From Rugamonas fusca (GTDB lineage: Bacteria; Pseudomonadota; Gammaproteobacteria; Burkholderiales; Burkholderiaceae_D), in assembly GCF_014042365.1 (NCBI RefSeq), contig NZ_JACEZS010000006.1, forward strand, positions 162,851 through 226,850: a stretch of 64,000 nucleotides of DNA, written 5' to 3'. The position numbers and the translations under genes are program-made. Of this stretch, positions 27,027 to 34,627 are shown one piece after another. Each line of letters begins with the position of its first letter. The stretch's first letter is position 1. The notes below the pieces were generated by a model. That model saw nothing but the letters and a program-made list of their open reading frames with translations. It was not told where the DNA came from and did no database searches.

Positions 27027-28652
27027 GTGGCCATGCGCCTCCCGCACCTGAAGATAGGCCAGCGCCTGGCGTTCGGGTACGGGTTTGTCATTGTGCTGTT
27101 GATCGCGATGACGCTGGTGGGGGTGGCCAGGCTGGGCGCATTGAGCCGCACCACCGACGCGGCGCTGCGGGACAAATATCCGAACACGGTGCTGGTCAAT
27201 GAAGTGATCTTCGAACTTGGGGCGGTCGCGCGCGCCATGCGCAATACCCTCATCATGAGCGAGCCGGACCAGGTCAAGGCGCAGCTGGCCGATATCGCGC
27301 GCGCCAAGCTGCGCGTGACGGCGCTGATGCGCCAGCTGACCCTGAACGTGCGCGATCCGGCCGGCGTGGAGATCCTGCAGCAGATCGAGATCATCCGCTC
27401 GGCTTACACCTTCAACCAGGACGAGTTCATCGCGCTGTTGGCCGATGGCCGGCATGGCGAGGCCAAGAACCTGCTGCTGGTCGACCTGGACCCCTACCAG
27501 GGCGACTATTTCTGCGCACTGGAAAAATTGCAGCAGCATGAGAGCGCCCTGATGGAACAGGCCAGGCGCGAAATCGACGCGTCCTACCAGCGGGCACGCG
27601 TCCGCATGCTGGCGCTCAGCGGCTTCGCCGCCTTGCTGAGCGTCGCCATCACGTTCGGCATCACCCGCTCGCTGCTGCGGCAACTGGGCGGTGAGCCCGA
27701 CTACGCGACGGCCATCGCGCGCCAGATCGCCGCCGGCCAGATGGACATCGAGATCGCCATCGCGCCACGCGACCGGGCCAGCCTGCTGTATGCGATGAAG
27801 GTCATGCGCGACCGGCTGGAGGAGCGCAGCTTCGCGCTGCAGGAGACCAATGCGGAACTGGAGCAGTCGCTCGAATCGCTGAAGATGACGCAGGATGACC
27901 TGGTGCGCAGCGAGAAGCTGGCGGCGCTGGGCGCACTGGTGGCCGGCGTGGCGCACGAACTGAATACGCCGATCGGCAACGGGCTGCTGGCGGCCAGTTC
28001 GCTGGCCGACCATCTGCGCAATTTTGAGCGCGAGGTGGCCGCTGGCCTGCGCAAGTCGGCGCTGGACGCGCACCTGGCGGAGGTGAACCAGGCTGCCGAG
28101 ATCATGTTGCGCAACCTGAACCGGGCGGTGGACCTGGTGGCCAGTTTCAAGCAGGTGGCGGTGGACCGCGCCAGTTCACAAGGGCGCCAGTTCCTGCTTG
28201 ACGAGGTGGTCACGGAAATCATGCTGACCTTGTGGCCATCGCTGAAAAATTGCGGGGTCACCATCTCGCATGACATCCCGCCCGGGATCAGCATGCACAG
28301 CTATCCGGGCGCGTTGGGGCAGGTGCTGACCAACCTGGTCAACAACGCCGTGATTCACGGCTTCGACGGCGCCCACGGCGGTTGCGTGGCCGTGTGCGCG
28401 CGCGTGCGCGACGACGGCTGGGTCGAACTGGAAGTGCGCGACGATGGCGTCGGCATCGCGCCCGCGCACCTGGGGCGCATCTACGACCCCTTCTTCACCA
28501 CCAAGCTGGGCAAGGGCGGTTCCGGGCTGGGCCTGAACATCGTCTACAACCTGGTGCGCGGCGTGCTCGATGGGCGCATCGCCGTGCGGAGCGAAGTGGG
28601 CAAGGGCACGGTCTTCACGGTGACGCTGCCGCTCGATGCCATCCACGGCTGA
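27027..28652 (+). CDS. Membrane-bound sensor histidine kinase
   Basis: The 541-residue protein (GTG 27027; ATG 27033 is an alternative) has an N-terminal transmembrane helix (LAFGYGFVIVLLIAMTLVGV), a chemoreceptor-like four-helix periplasmic domain, a second membrane helix near 190-212, a HAMP-like linker, a coiled coil, the phospho-acceptor box GVAHELNTPIGNG, and an ATPase domain with DDGVGI and GKGGSGLGL motifs. No receiver domain and no adjacent response regulator are found, so it is an orphan. It is in an operon with a periplasmic binding protein, which probably supplies the stimulus. Confidence 0.9.
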   Translation: MAMRLPHLKIGQRLAFGYGFVIVLLIAMTLVGVARLGALSRTTDAALRDKYPNTVLVNEVIFELGAVARAMRNTLIMSEPDQVKAQLADIARAKLRVTALMRQLTLNVRDPAGVEILQQIEIIRSAYTFNQDEFIALLADGRHGEAKNLLLVDLDPYQGDYFCALEKLQQHESALMEQARREIDASYQRARVRMLALSGFAALLSVAITFGITRSLLRQLGGEPDYATAIARQIAAGQMDIEIAIAPRDRASLLYAMKVMRDRLEERSFALQETNAELEQSLESLKMTQDDLVRSEKLAALGALVAGVAHELNTPIGNGLLAASSLADHLRNFEREVAAGLRKSALDAHLAEVNQAAEIMLRNLNRAVDLVASFKQVAVDRASSQGRQFLLDEVVTEIMLTLWPSLKNCGVTISHDIPPGISMHSYPGALGQVLTNLVNNAVIHGFDGAHGGCVAVCARVRDDGWVELEVRDDGVGIAPAHLGRIYDPFFTTKLGKGGSGLGLNIVYNLVRGVLDGRIAVRSEVGKGTVFTVTLPLDAIHG

Positions 28653-28662
28653 CGGCAGCCAA

Positions 28663-29484
28663 TCAGCCGGCCAGGCCGAAACGCTGCGCCATCATGCGCA
28701 GATAGTCTTGCTCGCCCAGTTGGGCGCGGGCGGCCAGCAGCGCTTGCGCGTCTTCGCCGGCCACGTAGGCCACTTGCGGGCCTTCGTCCGTCACCGCTTG
28801 CAGCACCACTTGCGCGATCTGTTCCGGCGTTGAATAGCTGCCGCTGCGCTGGCGGAAGGCCGCCAGCACCTTGGCCACCGTGCCGGCGTAGGGATGGTCG
28901 TCGCCTTCGAACGTCGTGCTGAGCGAGCGGCCCGCGAAGTCGGTGGCCACGCCGCCCGGCGCCACGTAGCGGGCGCGGATGTTGAACGGCGCCAGTTCGT
29001 AGCTCAAGCCTTCGGTGAAACCCACCACGGCGTACTTGGTGGCGTGGTAGATGGCGTTGAGCGGCATCGTCACCAGGCCGCCGATGGAGGCGATGTTGAC
29101 GATGGTGCCGCCGCGCTGGGCGCGCATCAGGGGCAGGGCGGCGCGGGTGACGTCCATCATGCCGCTCAGGTTGGTGGCCAGCTGGCGTTCGATCAGCTCG
29201 CGGCTGGCCGTCTCGAACGGGCCGAAGGCGCCAAAGCCGGCGTTGTTGACGATGGCGTCCAGCCGGCCGTGGCGGCTTTCGATGGCAGCGAAGGCGGCGG
29301 CGATCGAGGCGCGATCGCTCACGTCGAGCGGCAGCAGGTCCACATGGGGCAGGCCGGCCAGCGTGCCGGCCTGGCTGGTGTCGCGCATGGTGGCCACCAC
29401 CTGCCAGCCCTGGGCTGCGCACAACTGGGCGCTGGCGCGGCCGATGCCGCTGGAGCAACCGGTGATGAGGATGATCTTTTTCAT
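28663..29484 (-). CDS. Short-chain dehydrogenase/reductase
   Basis: The 273-residue classical SDR starts at ATG 29484 with MKKIILITGCSSGIGRASAQ (cofactor loop TGCSSGIG); the NNAGFG motif and the catalytic Tyr/Lys pair in IYHATKYAVVGF are intact. Its substrate is unknown. It lies downstream of a TetR-family gene on the same strand. A TetR-type operator (29492-29505) lies 7 bases before the start codon, so it is probably repressed by that regulator. Confidence 0.9.
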   Translation of the reverse strand: MKKIILITGCSSGIGRASAQLCAAQGWQVVATMRDTSQAGTLAGLPHVDLLPLDVSDRASIAAAFAAIESRHGRLDAIVNNAGFGAFGPFETASRELIERQLATNLSGMMDVTRAALPLMRAQRGGTIVNIASIGGLVTMPLNAIYHATKYAVVGFTEGLSYELAPFNIRARYVAPGGVATDFAGRSLSTTFEGDDHPYAGTVAKVLAAFRQRSGSYSTPEQIAQVVLQAVTDEGPQVAYVAGEDAQALLAARAQLGEQDYLRMMAQRFGLAG

Positions 29485-29491
29485 GTTTTGA

Positions 29492-29505
29492 CGAATATTT
29501 ATTCG
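29492..29505. promoter_or_regulatory. TetR-type operator before the SDR gene
   Basis: CGAATA-TT-TATTCG has perfect 6-bp arms. The same arms with a TA centre occur at 30115-30128 in front of the tetR-like gene, so both are likely bound by its product. The position would also block translation start or a local promoter. Confidence 0.65.
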
Positions 29506-29527
29506 GTTAAAGGTTAAAAAAACACGC

Positions 29528-30100
29528 TCAAGCTTTGAGCGCATCCCAGCACAACATGAACGCCGTGCTGCGCGTGGCCTCGTCGTCCGGCAGCGCGCCG
29601 GCGCGGATCTGGCTGGCCGTTTCCTTGACCGAGCCGCTGATGCTGGCGATCAGGAACGGCACGGGGACGGGCTTGATCACTTCGGCGCGCTGCCCGCCGG
29701 CGAGGAAGTCGGCGAAGAACTGGCTGAAGCGGGCGCTCAGTTCGCGGTTGGCCACGCTGGCCATGTGGGCGCCGTGGTACTGCTCCTGGAACTGCCATTC
29801 CGCGTGCCGTTCCAGGCGATGGGCGAGCATATTGTGCCAGATGCCGCGCAGCCTGGCCTTGAACGGGGCGTTGGCGTCGTCCTGCGCCAGCCAGCGCTGG
29901 AAGGTCAGTTGCTTGGCGTTGTGGTACAGCGTGTCGAGCAGGGCTTCCCTGGAATCGTAATAGACGTAGAGCGTGCTGGTGGCCACGCCGGCGCGGCGGG
30001 CGATGTCGGCCAGGGTCAGCCCGGCCAGGCCCCGTTCGCCCACCAGCGCGTAGGTGGCGGCGGCGATGGCGGCCAGCTTTTTCTCGTCTTTCGGTTTCAT
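29528..30100 (-). CDS. TetR-family transcriptional repressor
   Basis: The 190-residue regulator has a TetR helix-turn-helix at about residues 8-55 (GERGLAGLTLADIARRAGVA then TSTLYVYYDSREAL) and a helical ligand domain. It is followed by an SDR gene 43 bases downstream. Two matching CGAATANNTATTCG operators frame the pair, which predicts autoregulation and control of the SDR. The inducer is unknown. Confidence 0.92.
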   Translation of the reverse strand: MKPKDEKKLAAIAAATYALVGERGLAGLTLADIARRAGVATSTLYVYYDSREALLDTLYHNAKQLTFQRWLAQDDANAPFKARLRGIWHNMLAHRLERHAEWQFQEQYHGAHMASVANRELSARFSQFFADFLAGGQRAEVIKPVPVPFLIASISGSVKETASQIRAGALPDDEATRSTAFMLCWDALKA

Positions 30101-30114
30101 GTCGGCATTTTAAG

Positions 30115-30128
30115 CGAATATATATTCG
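30115..30128. promoter_or_regulatory. TetR-type operator before the tetR gene
   Basis: CGAATATATATTCG is a perfect 14-bp palindrome 14 bases upstream of the TetR-family start codon and four bases from the antitoxin stop codon. Its arms equal those of the operator at 29492. Confidence 0.72.
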
Positions 30129-30131
30129 TTT

Positions 30132-30476
30132 TCAAGCATCGTTGGCGGCCTTGTGAGCGTGCTGCTCATTCACCAGGGCCGCTCGCACCAATTCCGGGTG
30201 CTGTCGCGCTATGCGCATTAATGCCTGTGCTGCGCCCGATGGCGTACGCCGCTCTTGCTCCCATTCTTGCAAGGTGCGTTTGGAAATGCTGAGCGCTGCG
30301 GCAAACTGTGCTTGAGATAAACCTAGCTGCTGCCGCGCTGCGACCACGTCGTTCAGCACCACCGTCGTGACACGTGCAGCGTTACCCGCTTTCATTTCTC
30401 GTATGGATTGCAACAAGCGTTGTCCAAATGCTTCCGCTTCTGCTTGTGTATCGGCGGATTGTTTGTCTTTAGTCAT
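30132..30476 (-). CDS. HigA-like antitoxin / XRE regulator
   Basis: The 114-residue protein has a Cro/CI-type helix-turn-helix in the middle (ARQQLGLSQAQFAAALSISK, about residues 47-66, then RTLQEWEQERRTPSG), as in HigA2/NadS antitoxins that lie downstream of a RelE-like toxin. Its ATG overlaps the end of the toxin frame by eight bases. The N-terminal half is probably the toxin-binding part. A perfect 17-bp dyad (30791-30807) upstream of the toxin is its likely operator. It appears intact while the toxin is not. Confidence 0.85.
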   Translation of the reverse strand: MTKDKQSADTQAEAEAFGQRLLQSIREMKAGNAARVTTVVLNDVVAARQQLGLSQAQFAAALSISKRTLQEWEQERRTPSGAAQALMRIARQHPELVRAALVNEQHAHKAANDA

Positions 30477-30783
30477 GTTCTAACTCCTGCCGGATTGCCC
30501 TCAGAATGTGCGCGGGAATGTTGTCATGTGTGGATTTTGCATAGGCCATGAGTAACCATAGCTCGCCGGCGCGCGTGCGCACAAAGTAAATAATCCGAAC
30601 GCCACCACGTTTGCCCTTTCCAGGCCTGGACCAACGCAATTTCCGGCATCCTCCGCTGCCAGGAATGACTTCGCCCGCTTCGGGGCGTGCAGCCAGCCAG
30701 ACGAAGAGTTCAGCCCGTTCCTGTTCGGTCCAGAACCGATCGGCGTCTGCCTAGAAAGTCGGGGTTTCGACGATCGTGAGCAT
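30469..30783 (-). pseudogene. RelE/HigB-like toxin with in-frame stop at codon 11
   Basis: From ATG 30783 the frame reads MLTIVETPTF, then TAG (30751-30753), then continues without a further stop for 93 codons: ADADRFWTEQERAELFVWLA, then the signature KLRWSRPGKGKRGGVRIIYF and WLLMAYAKSTHDN. This is the RelE-family HigB-like toxin (usual length about 105), an mRNA nuclease acting on translating ribosomes. A single base change (CAG to TAG) explains the stop. No good start codon lies just after it, so the toxin is probably inactive. Sequencing error remains possible. Confidence 0.8.
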
Positions 30784-30790
30784 TTTCAAT

Positions 30791-30807
30791 ATACGTCAAG
30801 GACGTAT
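30791..30807. promoter_or_regulatory. Operator of the toxin-antitoxin locus
   Basis: ATACGTC-AAG-GACGTAT is a perfect inverted repeat with a 3-base centre, ending 8 bases before the toxin start codon. Toxin-antitoxin loci usually carry such a site for the antitoxin. Confidence 0.7.
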
Positions 30808-30843
30808 GGTCTGCAATCATGTCAGTTGGGTGGGGGGCGGAAG

Positions 30844-31806
30844 TCAAGCCAGCGCCTGGGCCACTACGCGGTTGCGGCCGTCGCGCTTGGCCTGGTACAG
30901 GGCGCGGTCGGCGGCGCTGATCAGGGCTGCCGCGTCGGCCGCGCTGTCGGCGTGGCGGGTGGCGATGCCGATGCTGACCGTGACCAGTTGCCCCTCGCCG
31001 CCGGGCAGGTGCGGGATCGCCAGTTCGATGGTGCGCAGCCTGATCGCCTCGGCCATCTGGCGCGCCTGCTCGGCGTCCGTGTCGGGCAGGATGGCGGCGA
31101 ATTCCTCGCCGCCGTAGCGGGCCAGCAGGTCGCACGGCCGCTTGAACATGGCCGCCAGCGCGGCCGCCACCTGGATCAGGCACTGGTCGCCCTGCGGGTG
31201 GCCGTAGTGGTCGTTGTAGGCCTTGAAGCTGTCGATGTCGATCATCAGCAGCGACAGCGGCAAGCTGCCGCGCCGCGCGCGCCGGTGCTCCTTTTCGATC
31301 GCCATGTCGAAGTGGCGGCGGTTGGCGATACCCGTCAGGCCGTCGGAGAAGGTTTGCGAGCGCAGCACCATGGTCTGTTCGCGCAGCAGTTTTTCCCGCC
31401 CCACGGCCAGGCTGACGTCGTTGATCTGGATCAGGCAGTGGCGGGCGGCGCCGGCTACGGCGATGGGCGTCACTTCCACCGCCTGCTGCACCCGTTCGCC
31501 GCGCGCGGCCGCCGCCGCGCTCGCGTACAGGGGGAACGGGGCCTTGTTCAGGCTTTGCGACAGCAGCGAGGGGAAGTTGTTGTGCAGCGCCTGGGTGACG
31601 GCCGCTTCCACCCGCTGGCCGCGCAGTTCGGGAAACACGTCCAGCAAGTCGCTGCCGGCCACGCTGTCGGCGCTGCGGCCCGTGCGGCGTGCCATCCAGT
31701 GGTTCCACAGCACGATGCGGCGCTCGCCATCGAGCACGATGGCGCCCACGTTCAGGTTGCCCAGCACTTGCTGCAGCAGCATCAGGCGCTCGCCGTCCGT
31801 GCCCAT
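30844..31806 (-). CDS. Diguanylate cyclase with PAS-like sensor
   Basis: The 320-residue protein has an N-terminal PAS-like domain (LNVGAIVLDGERRIVLWNHW, residues 17-36) and a C-terminal GGDEF domain. The active site is GGEEF, preceded by RPCD, an RxxD inhibitory site at the right spacing for product feedback, so it should make cyclic di-GMP from two GTP. No membrane segment is seen. It is the third gene of a tight operon with a CheY-like regulator and a CheC-like phosphatase (gap of four bases), suggesting phosphorylation-linked control. Confidence 0.93.
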   Translation of the reverse strand: MGTDGERLMLLQQVLGNLNVGAIVLDGERRIVLWNHWMARRTGRSADSVAGSDLLDVFPELRGQRVEAAVTQALHNNFPSLLSQSLNKAPFPLYASAAAAARGERVQQAVEVTPIAVAGAARHCLIQINDVSLAVGREKLLREQTMVLRSQTFSDGLTGIANRRHFDMAIEKEHRRARRGSLPLSLLMIDIDSFKAYNDHYGHPQGDQCLIQVAAALAAMFKRPCDLLARYGGEEFAAILPDTDAEQARQMAEAIRLRTIELAIPHLPGGEGQLVTVSIGIATRHADSAADAAALISAADRALYQAKRDGRNRVVAQALA

Positions 31807-31810
31807 GGCG

Positions 31811-32437
31811 TCAGGCCTGGCCCATCGCCCGCGCGATGTAGAGGTTGATCTGTTCCTTCAGGTCATGCAGGGCGGAAATGTCGAGGATGAAGGCAACGTA
31901 GCCGTGGATCTGGTGCTTTTCCAGCACGAAGTCGATGTGCAGCATCAGCACGATGGCGTCGGCCACGCTGCCCGAGGCCGTGAGGATCTCGTCGCTGGTG
32001 CCCACGTGGTATTCGGGCAGCGAGCCATGCAGTTCGCGCTGGAAGATGTTGGCCAGCGTGCCCACGCAGGCGTTGAGGATGATGTTGCCGATCTCGCACA
32101 GGGCTTCCTGCTCCATCTCCGTCAATTCCTTGAGCGGCACGGCCTCGCCCACCATCAGGCGCACGATCTCCAGGCTCTTGTCCTCCGGGAACATGAGGAT
32201 CGCTTCCGTGTCGAACGCGCCCGCGTAGTGTTGGCTGACGCCGCAGATGCGTTCGGCCGGCACATCCTGCCCGCCCAGCAGGCGGGCCGCGGCCGTGCGC
32301 TGCATGAAGCGGATCGAGGGCACGGACATGCGCACTTCCTCGTTGACGATGGCGCTCATGGCCGATGCCGCCTGTCCCACGCCGATGTTGAAGATTTCGA
32401 CCAGCGCGTCGTTTTCCAGTTCGCTCAGGTTGAACAT
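31811..32437 (-). CDS. CheC-family phosphatase
   Basis: The 208-residue protein shows the duplicated active-site helix of CheC/CheX/FliY phosphatases: residues 5-16 (ELENDALVEIFNIG) and a second copy, LTEMEQEALCEIGNIILNAC, each with the conserved Glu and Asn spaced three apart. CheC removes phosphate from CheY. It lies five bases after a single-domain response regulator gene and four bases before a diguanylate cyclase gene, so its probable target is that regulator. Confidence 0.85.
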   Translation of the reverse strand: MFNLSELENDALVEIFNIGVGQAASAMSAIVNEEVRMSVPSIRFMQRTAAARLLGGQDVPAERICGVSQHYAGAFDTEAILMFPEDKSLEIVRLMVGEAVPLKELTEMEQEALCEIGNIILNACVGTLANIFQRELHGSLPEYHVGTSDEILTASGSVADAIVLMLHIDFVLEKHQIHGYVAFILDISALHDLKEQINLYIARAMGQA

Positions 32438-32442
32438 GGCGC

Positions 32443-32811
32443 TCAGGCTTCCAGCACGGCGACCAGTTGGGCGATGCGGGCCTCGGTGATGGGCTTTTCC
32501 ATGAAGCCCACGCCGATCTGGGCCGCCCGCTCGCGCGTGGCGCTTTGCACGTTGGCCGTCAGCAGCGAGATGGCCGTGTCGGGGAATTGCTGGCGCAGCT
32601 GTTCGGCGGCGGCCACGCCGCCCATGCCGGGCATGTTGACGTCCATTAAGATCAGGTCGGGCGCCAGCGCTGGCGCGCGCGCCAGCGCTTCCTCGCCGCT
32701 GGCCGCCTCCTCGATCGCCCAGTGCGGATGCCGGGCCGAGATGTACTGGCGCGCCATCATGCGCGAGACGCGGCTGTCATCGACGATCAATATGGTTTTG
32801 CGTGGCTCCAT
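32443..32811 (-). CDS. Single-domain CheY-like response regulator
   Basis: From ATG 32811 (MEPRKTILIVDDSRVSRMMA) the protein has 122 residues and only a receiver domain: acidic pair DD near residues 11-12, phospho-acceptor Asp in LILMDVNMPGMGG, switch Thr in LLTANV, and Lys in MEKPIT. The longer upstream frame is not part of the family. It leads an operon with a CheC phosphatase and a diguanylate cyclase. No kinase gene is adjacent. Confidence 0.9.
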   Translation of the reverse strand: MEPRKTILIVDDSRVSRMMARQYISARHPHWAIEEAASGEEALARAPALAPDLILMDVNMPGMGGVAAAEQLRQQFPDTAISLLTANVQSATRERAAQIGVGFMEKPITEARIAQLVAVLEA

Positions 32812-33011
32812 GAGGGTTCCTGGTGGGGACGGGGCATGACCCATTCTCGCACAATCGCGCCGGCGGCAGGACAAGCACGATCGCAACCTGTGCAAGTGTG
32901 CGACAGTGGCGGCGCGTGGGGTTGTTTAAGCGCAATTTTTGTGGCAAAACGGGGCTGGCGGCGGGCGATCCGTTAAAATAGCGCCATTTTCCTACCCACT
33001 TAGAAGCAATC

Positions 33012-33689
33012 ATGACTCAAGACGAACTGAAACAGGCGGTCGCCCGCGCCGCCATCGACTATGTGGTCGACGGCGAAATCATCGGTGTGGGCACCGGTTC
33101 CACGGCCAATTTCTTCATCGACGAACTGGCCAAGATCAAGCACCGCATCAAGGGCGCCGTGGCGTCGTCGGAAGCGACGGCGGCGCGCCTGGCCGGCCAT
33201 GGCATCGCCGTGTATGACCTGAACCATGTGCCCGAGATTTCCGTCTACGTGGACGGCGCCGACGAGATCACGGCCAGCGGCGCCATGATCAAGGGCGGCG
33301 GCGCGGCCTTGACGCGCGAGAAGATCGTCGCCTCCGTGGCGCGCCAGTTCGTGTGCATCGCCGACGGCTCCAAGCTGGTCGAGGTGCTGGGCAAGTTCCC
33401 GTTGCCGGTGGAAGTGCTGCCGATGGCCCGCTCGGCCGTCATGCGCCGCCTGGCCACGCTCGGTGGCGAACCGCGCCTGCGCGTGCAGGCCGGTTCCGAC
33501 CAGGCTTTCATCACCGACAACTGCTGCGAGATCATCGACGTGGTCGGCCTGGCGATCGCCGATCCGCTGTCGCTGGAGCAGCAGATCAACCAGATCGTGG
33601 GCGTGGTGGCCAATGGCCTGTTCGCCGCCCGCGGCGCCAACATTTGCCTGCTCGGCACGCCTGAAGGCGTGCGCAAGCTGGCCTTCTAA
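33012..33689 (+). CDS. rpiA: Ribose-5-phosphate isomerase A
   Basis: The 225-residue enzyme interconverts ribose-5-phosphate and ribulose-5-phosphate. The motifs [21 protein letters not shown] and [13 protein letters not shown] are complete. A TAAAAT -10-like element lies at 32974-32979 in the upstream gap; I see no clear -35. A GC-rich hairpin follows the gene. Confidence 0.97.
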   Translation: MTQDELKQAVARAAIDYVVDGEIIGVGTGSTANFFIDELAKIKHRIKGAVASSEATAARLAGHGIAVYDLNHVPEISVYVDGADEITASGAMIKGGGAALTREKIVASVARQFVCIADGSKLVEVLGKFPLPVEVLPMARSAVMRRLATLGGEPRLRVQAGSDQAFITDNCCEIIDVVGLAIADPLSLEQQINQIVGVVANGLFAARGANICLLGTPEGVRKLAF

Positions 33690-33700
33690 GGCGCTGGCCG

Positions 33701-33732
33701 CCGCCGCGCCGCCGTGTTGGTGGGCGCGGCGG
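33701..33732 (+). terminator. GC-rich hairpin after rpiA
   Basis: CCGCCGCGCC (33701-33710) and GGCGCGGCGG (33723-33732) form a perfect 10-bp stem with a 12-base loop, 11 bases after the rpiA stop. There is no T-run. Confidence 0.45.
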
Positions 33733-33788
33733 TGACTGGCCGCCTGTCCCGGCGCATTTCCTCCCCGTCGTCTTTGTCGAGCCCGTCC

Positions 33789-34175
33789 ATGAAACCATCG
33801 TTAGCCGTGCTGTTGTCCTGCAGTTTGCTGAGCAGTTTGTTGTTGGGCGGTTGTTCCTGGCTGCCGTCGCGCGCACGCGACGAGGCCGCTGCGGCCGCCC
33901 AGGCGCAGGCCGCGCGCCAGCCGGCGCCGCGCACGGTGGCGGCCGATGGCACGCCGCTGGTGCGTTTCGATGGCGTGGAAATCGAGAAAGTGCCGTTCCA
34001 GGCTGGCGTGTCGTCAGTCACGGTGGAACGGCTGGCGCGCCAGCACGATTGCGTGGGCGGCCTGGGGGCGGGGCTGGTCAGCGCGCCGGGTCCCGTCGAA
34101 ATCTATCGCATGGCTTGCGATAATGGCAAGGTCTTCATGGCCCGCTGCGAACTGCGCCAGTGCAAGGCCATGTGA
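33789..34175 (+). CDS. Small putative lipoprotein, unknown function
   Basis: The 128-residue protein starts MKPSLAVLLSCSLLSSLLLG followed by a GC lipobox Cys (LLLGGC), so it is probably a lipoprotein. An Ala/Arg/Gln-rich linker (about residues 30-50) leads to a small C-terminal domain with four Cys (DCVGGLG, MACDNGK, ARCELRQCKAM), likely disulfide bonded in the periplasm. I recognise no named family. I chose ATG 33789 over an upstream in-frame start because it gives the signal peptide. Confidence 0.75.
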   Translation: MKPSLAVLLSCSLLSSLLLGGCSWLPSRARDEAAAAAQAQAARQPAPRTVAADGTPLVRFDGVEIEKVPFQAGVSSVTVERLARQHDCVGGLGAGLVSAPGPVEIYRMACDNGKVFMARCELRQCKAM

Positions 34176-34181
34176 TGCGGG

Positions 34182-34203
34182 CCGGATCCGCGTCCGGATC
34201 CGG
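34182..34203. terminator. Hairpin between lipoprotein gene and yggX
   Basis: CCGGATCC (34182-34189) and GGATCCGG (34196-34203) pair perfectly around a 6-base loop in the short gap between convergent genes; it could stop transcription from both sides. Confidence 0.5.
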
Positions 34204-34215
34204 TGTCTGCGCGTC

Positions 34216-34488
34216 TTACTCGGTGGGCGGCACGTAGCCCTGGGCCGCGTCGGCGCCGTCGCCGAAGAAGTGTTTTTCCATCTGCGTGGCCAGGTATTTG
34301 CGGGCGCGCTGGTCGGCCAGGTTCAGGCGGTTCTCGTTGACCAGCATGGTCTGGTGCTTGAGCCAGGCAGCCCAGGCTTCCTTCGAGACGGATTCATAGA
34401 TCTTCTTGCCCAACTCGCCAGGATACGGCGGGAAATCCAGCCCTTCGGCTTCTTTGTTGAGTTTGATGCAATGCACGGTGCGGGCCAT
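34216..34488 (-). CDS. yggX: Fe(2+)-trafficking / oxidative damage protection protein
   Basis: A 90-residue cytoplasmic protein that protects iron-sulfur clusters and may traffic iron. It has the full family pattern: [20 protein letters not shown] with Cys7, then [12 protein letters not shown] and [13 protein letters not shown] start at ATG 34488, which has a GGAG ribosome site. It lies downstream of argA on the same strand, separated by a 139-bp gap with a long inverted repeat. Confidence 0.95.
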   Translation of the reverse strand: MARTVHCIKLNKEAEGLDFPPYPGELGKKIYESVSKEAWAAWLKHQTMLVNENRLNLADQRARKYLATQMEKHFFGDGADAAQGYVPPTE

Positions 34489-34526
34489 CTGAGTTGCTCC
34501 TAAAGCGGTAAGGAAAATAAGAGGTC

Positions 34527-34615
34527 GTTTCAACAAGCCCGTGGCGTCGTTGTGGCTCTTCGCCGTGCAGGCGCACTGCCTTCGTCGCCACGCCTTGCCA
34601 CGGTCATGTTGAAAC
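34527..34615. repeat. Long inverted repeat between argA and yggX
   Basis: Outer arms GTTTCAACA (34527-34535) and TGTTGAAAC (34607-34615) pair perfectly, followed inwards by CCGTGGC (34539-34545) and GCCACGG (34597-34603). The interior has further GTGGCG/CGCCAC pairing options. The 89-base element fills most of the gap. It could be an argA terminator, a yggX leader structure, a small RNA or a degenerate mobile repeat. Confidence 0.5.
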
Positions 34616-34627
34616 AAGCTCCAGGGA

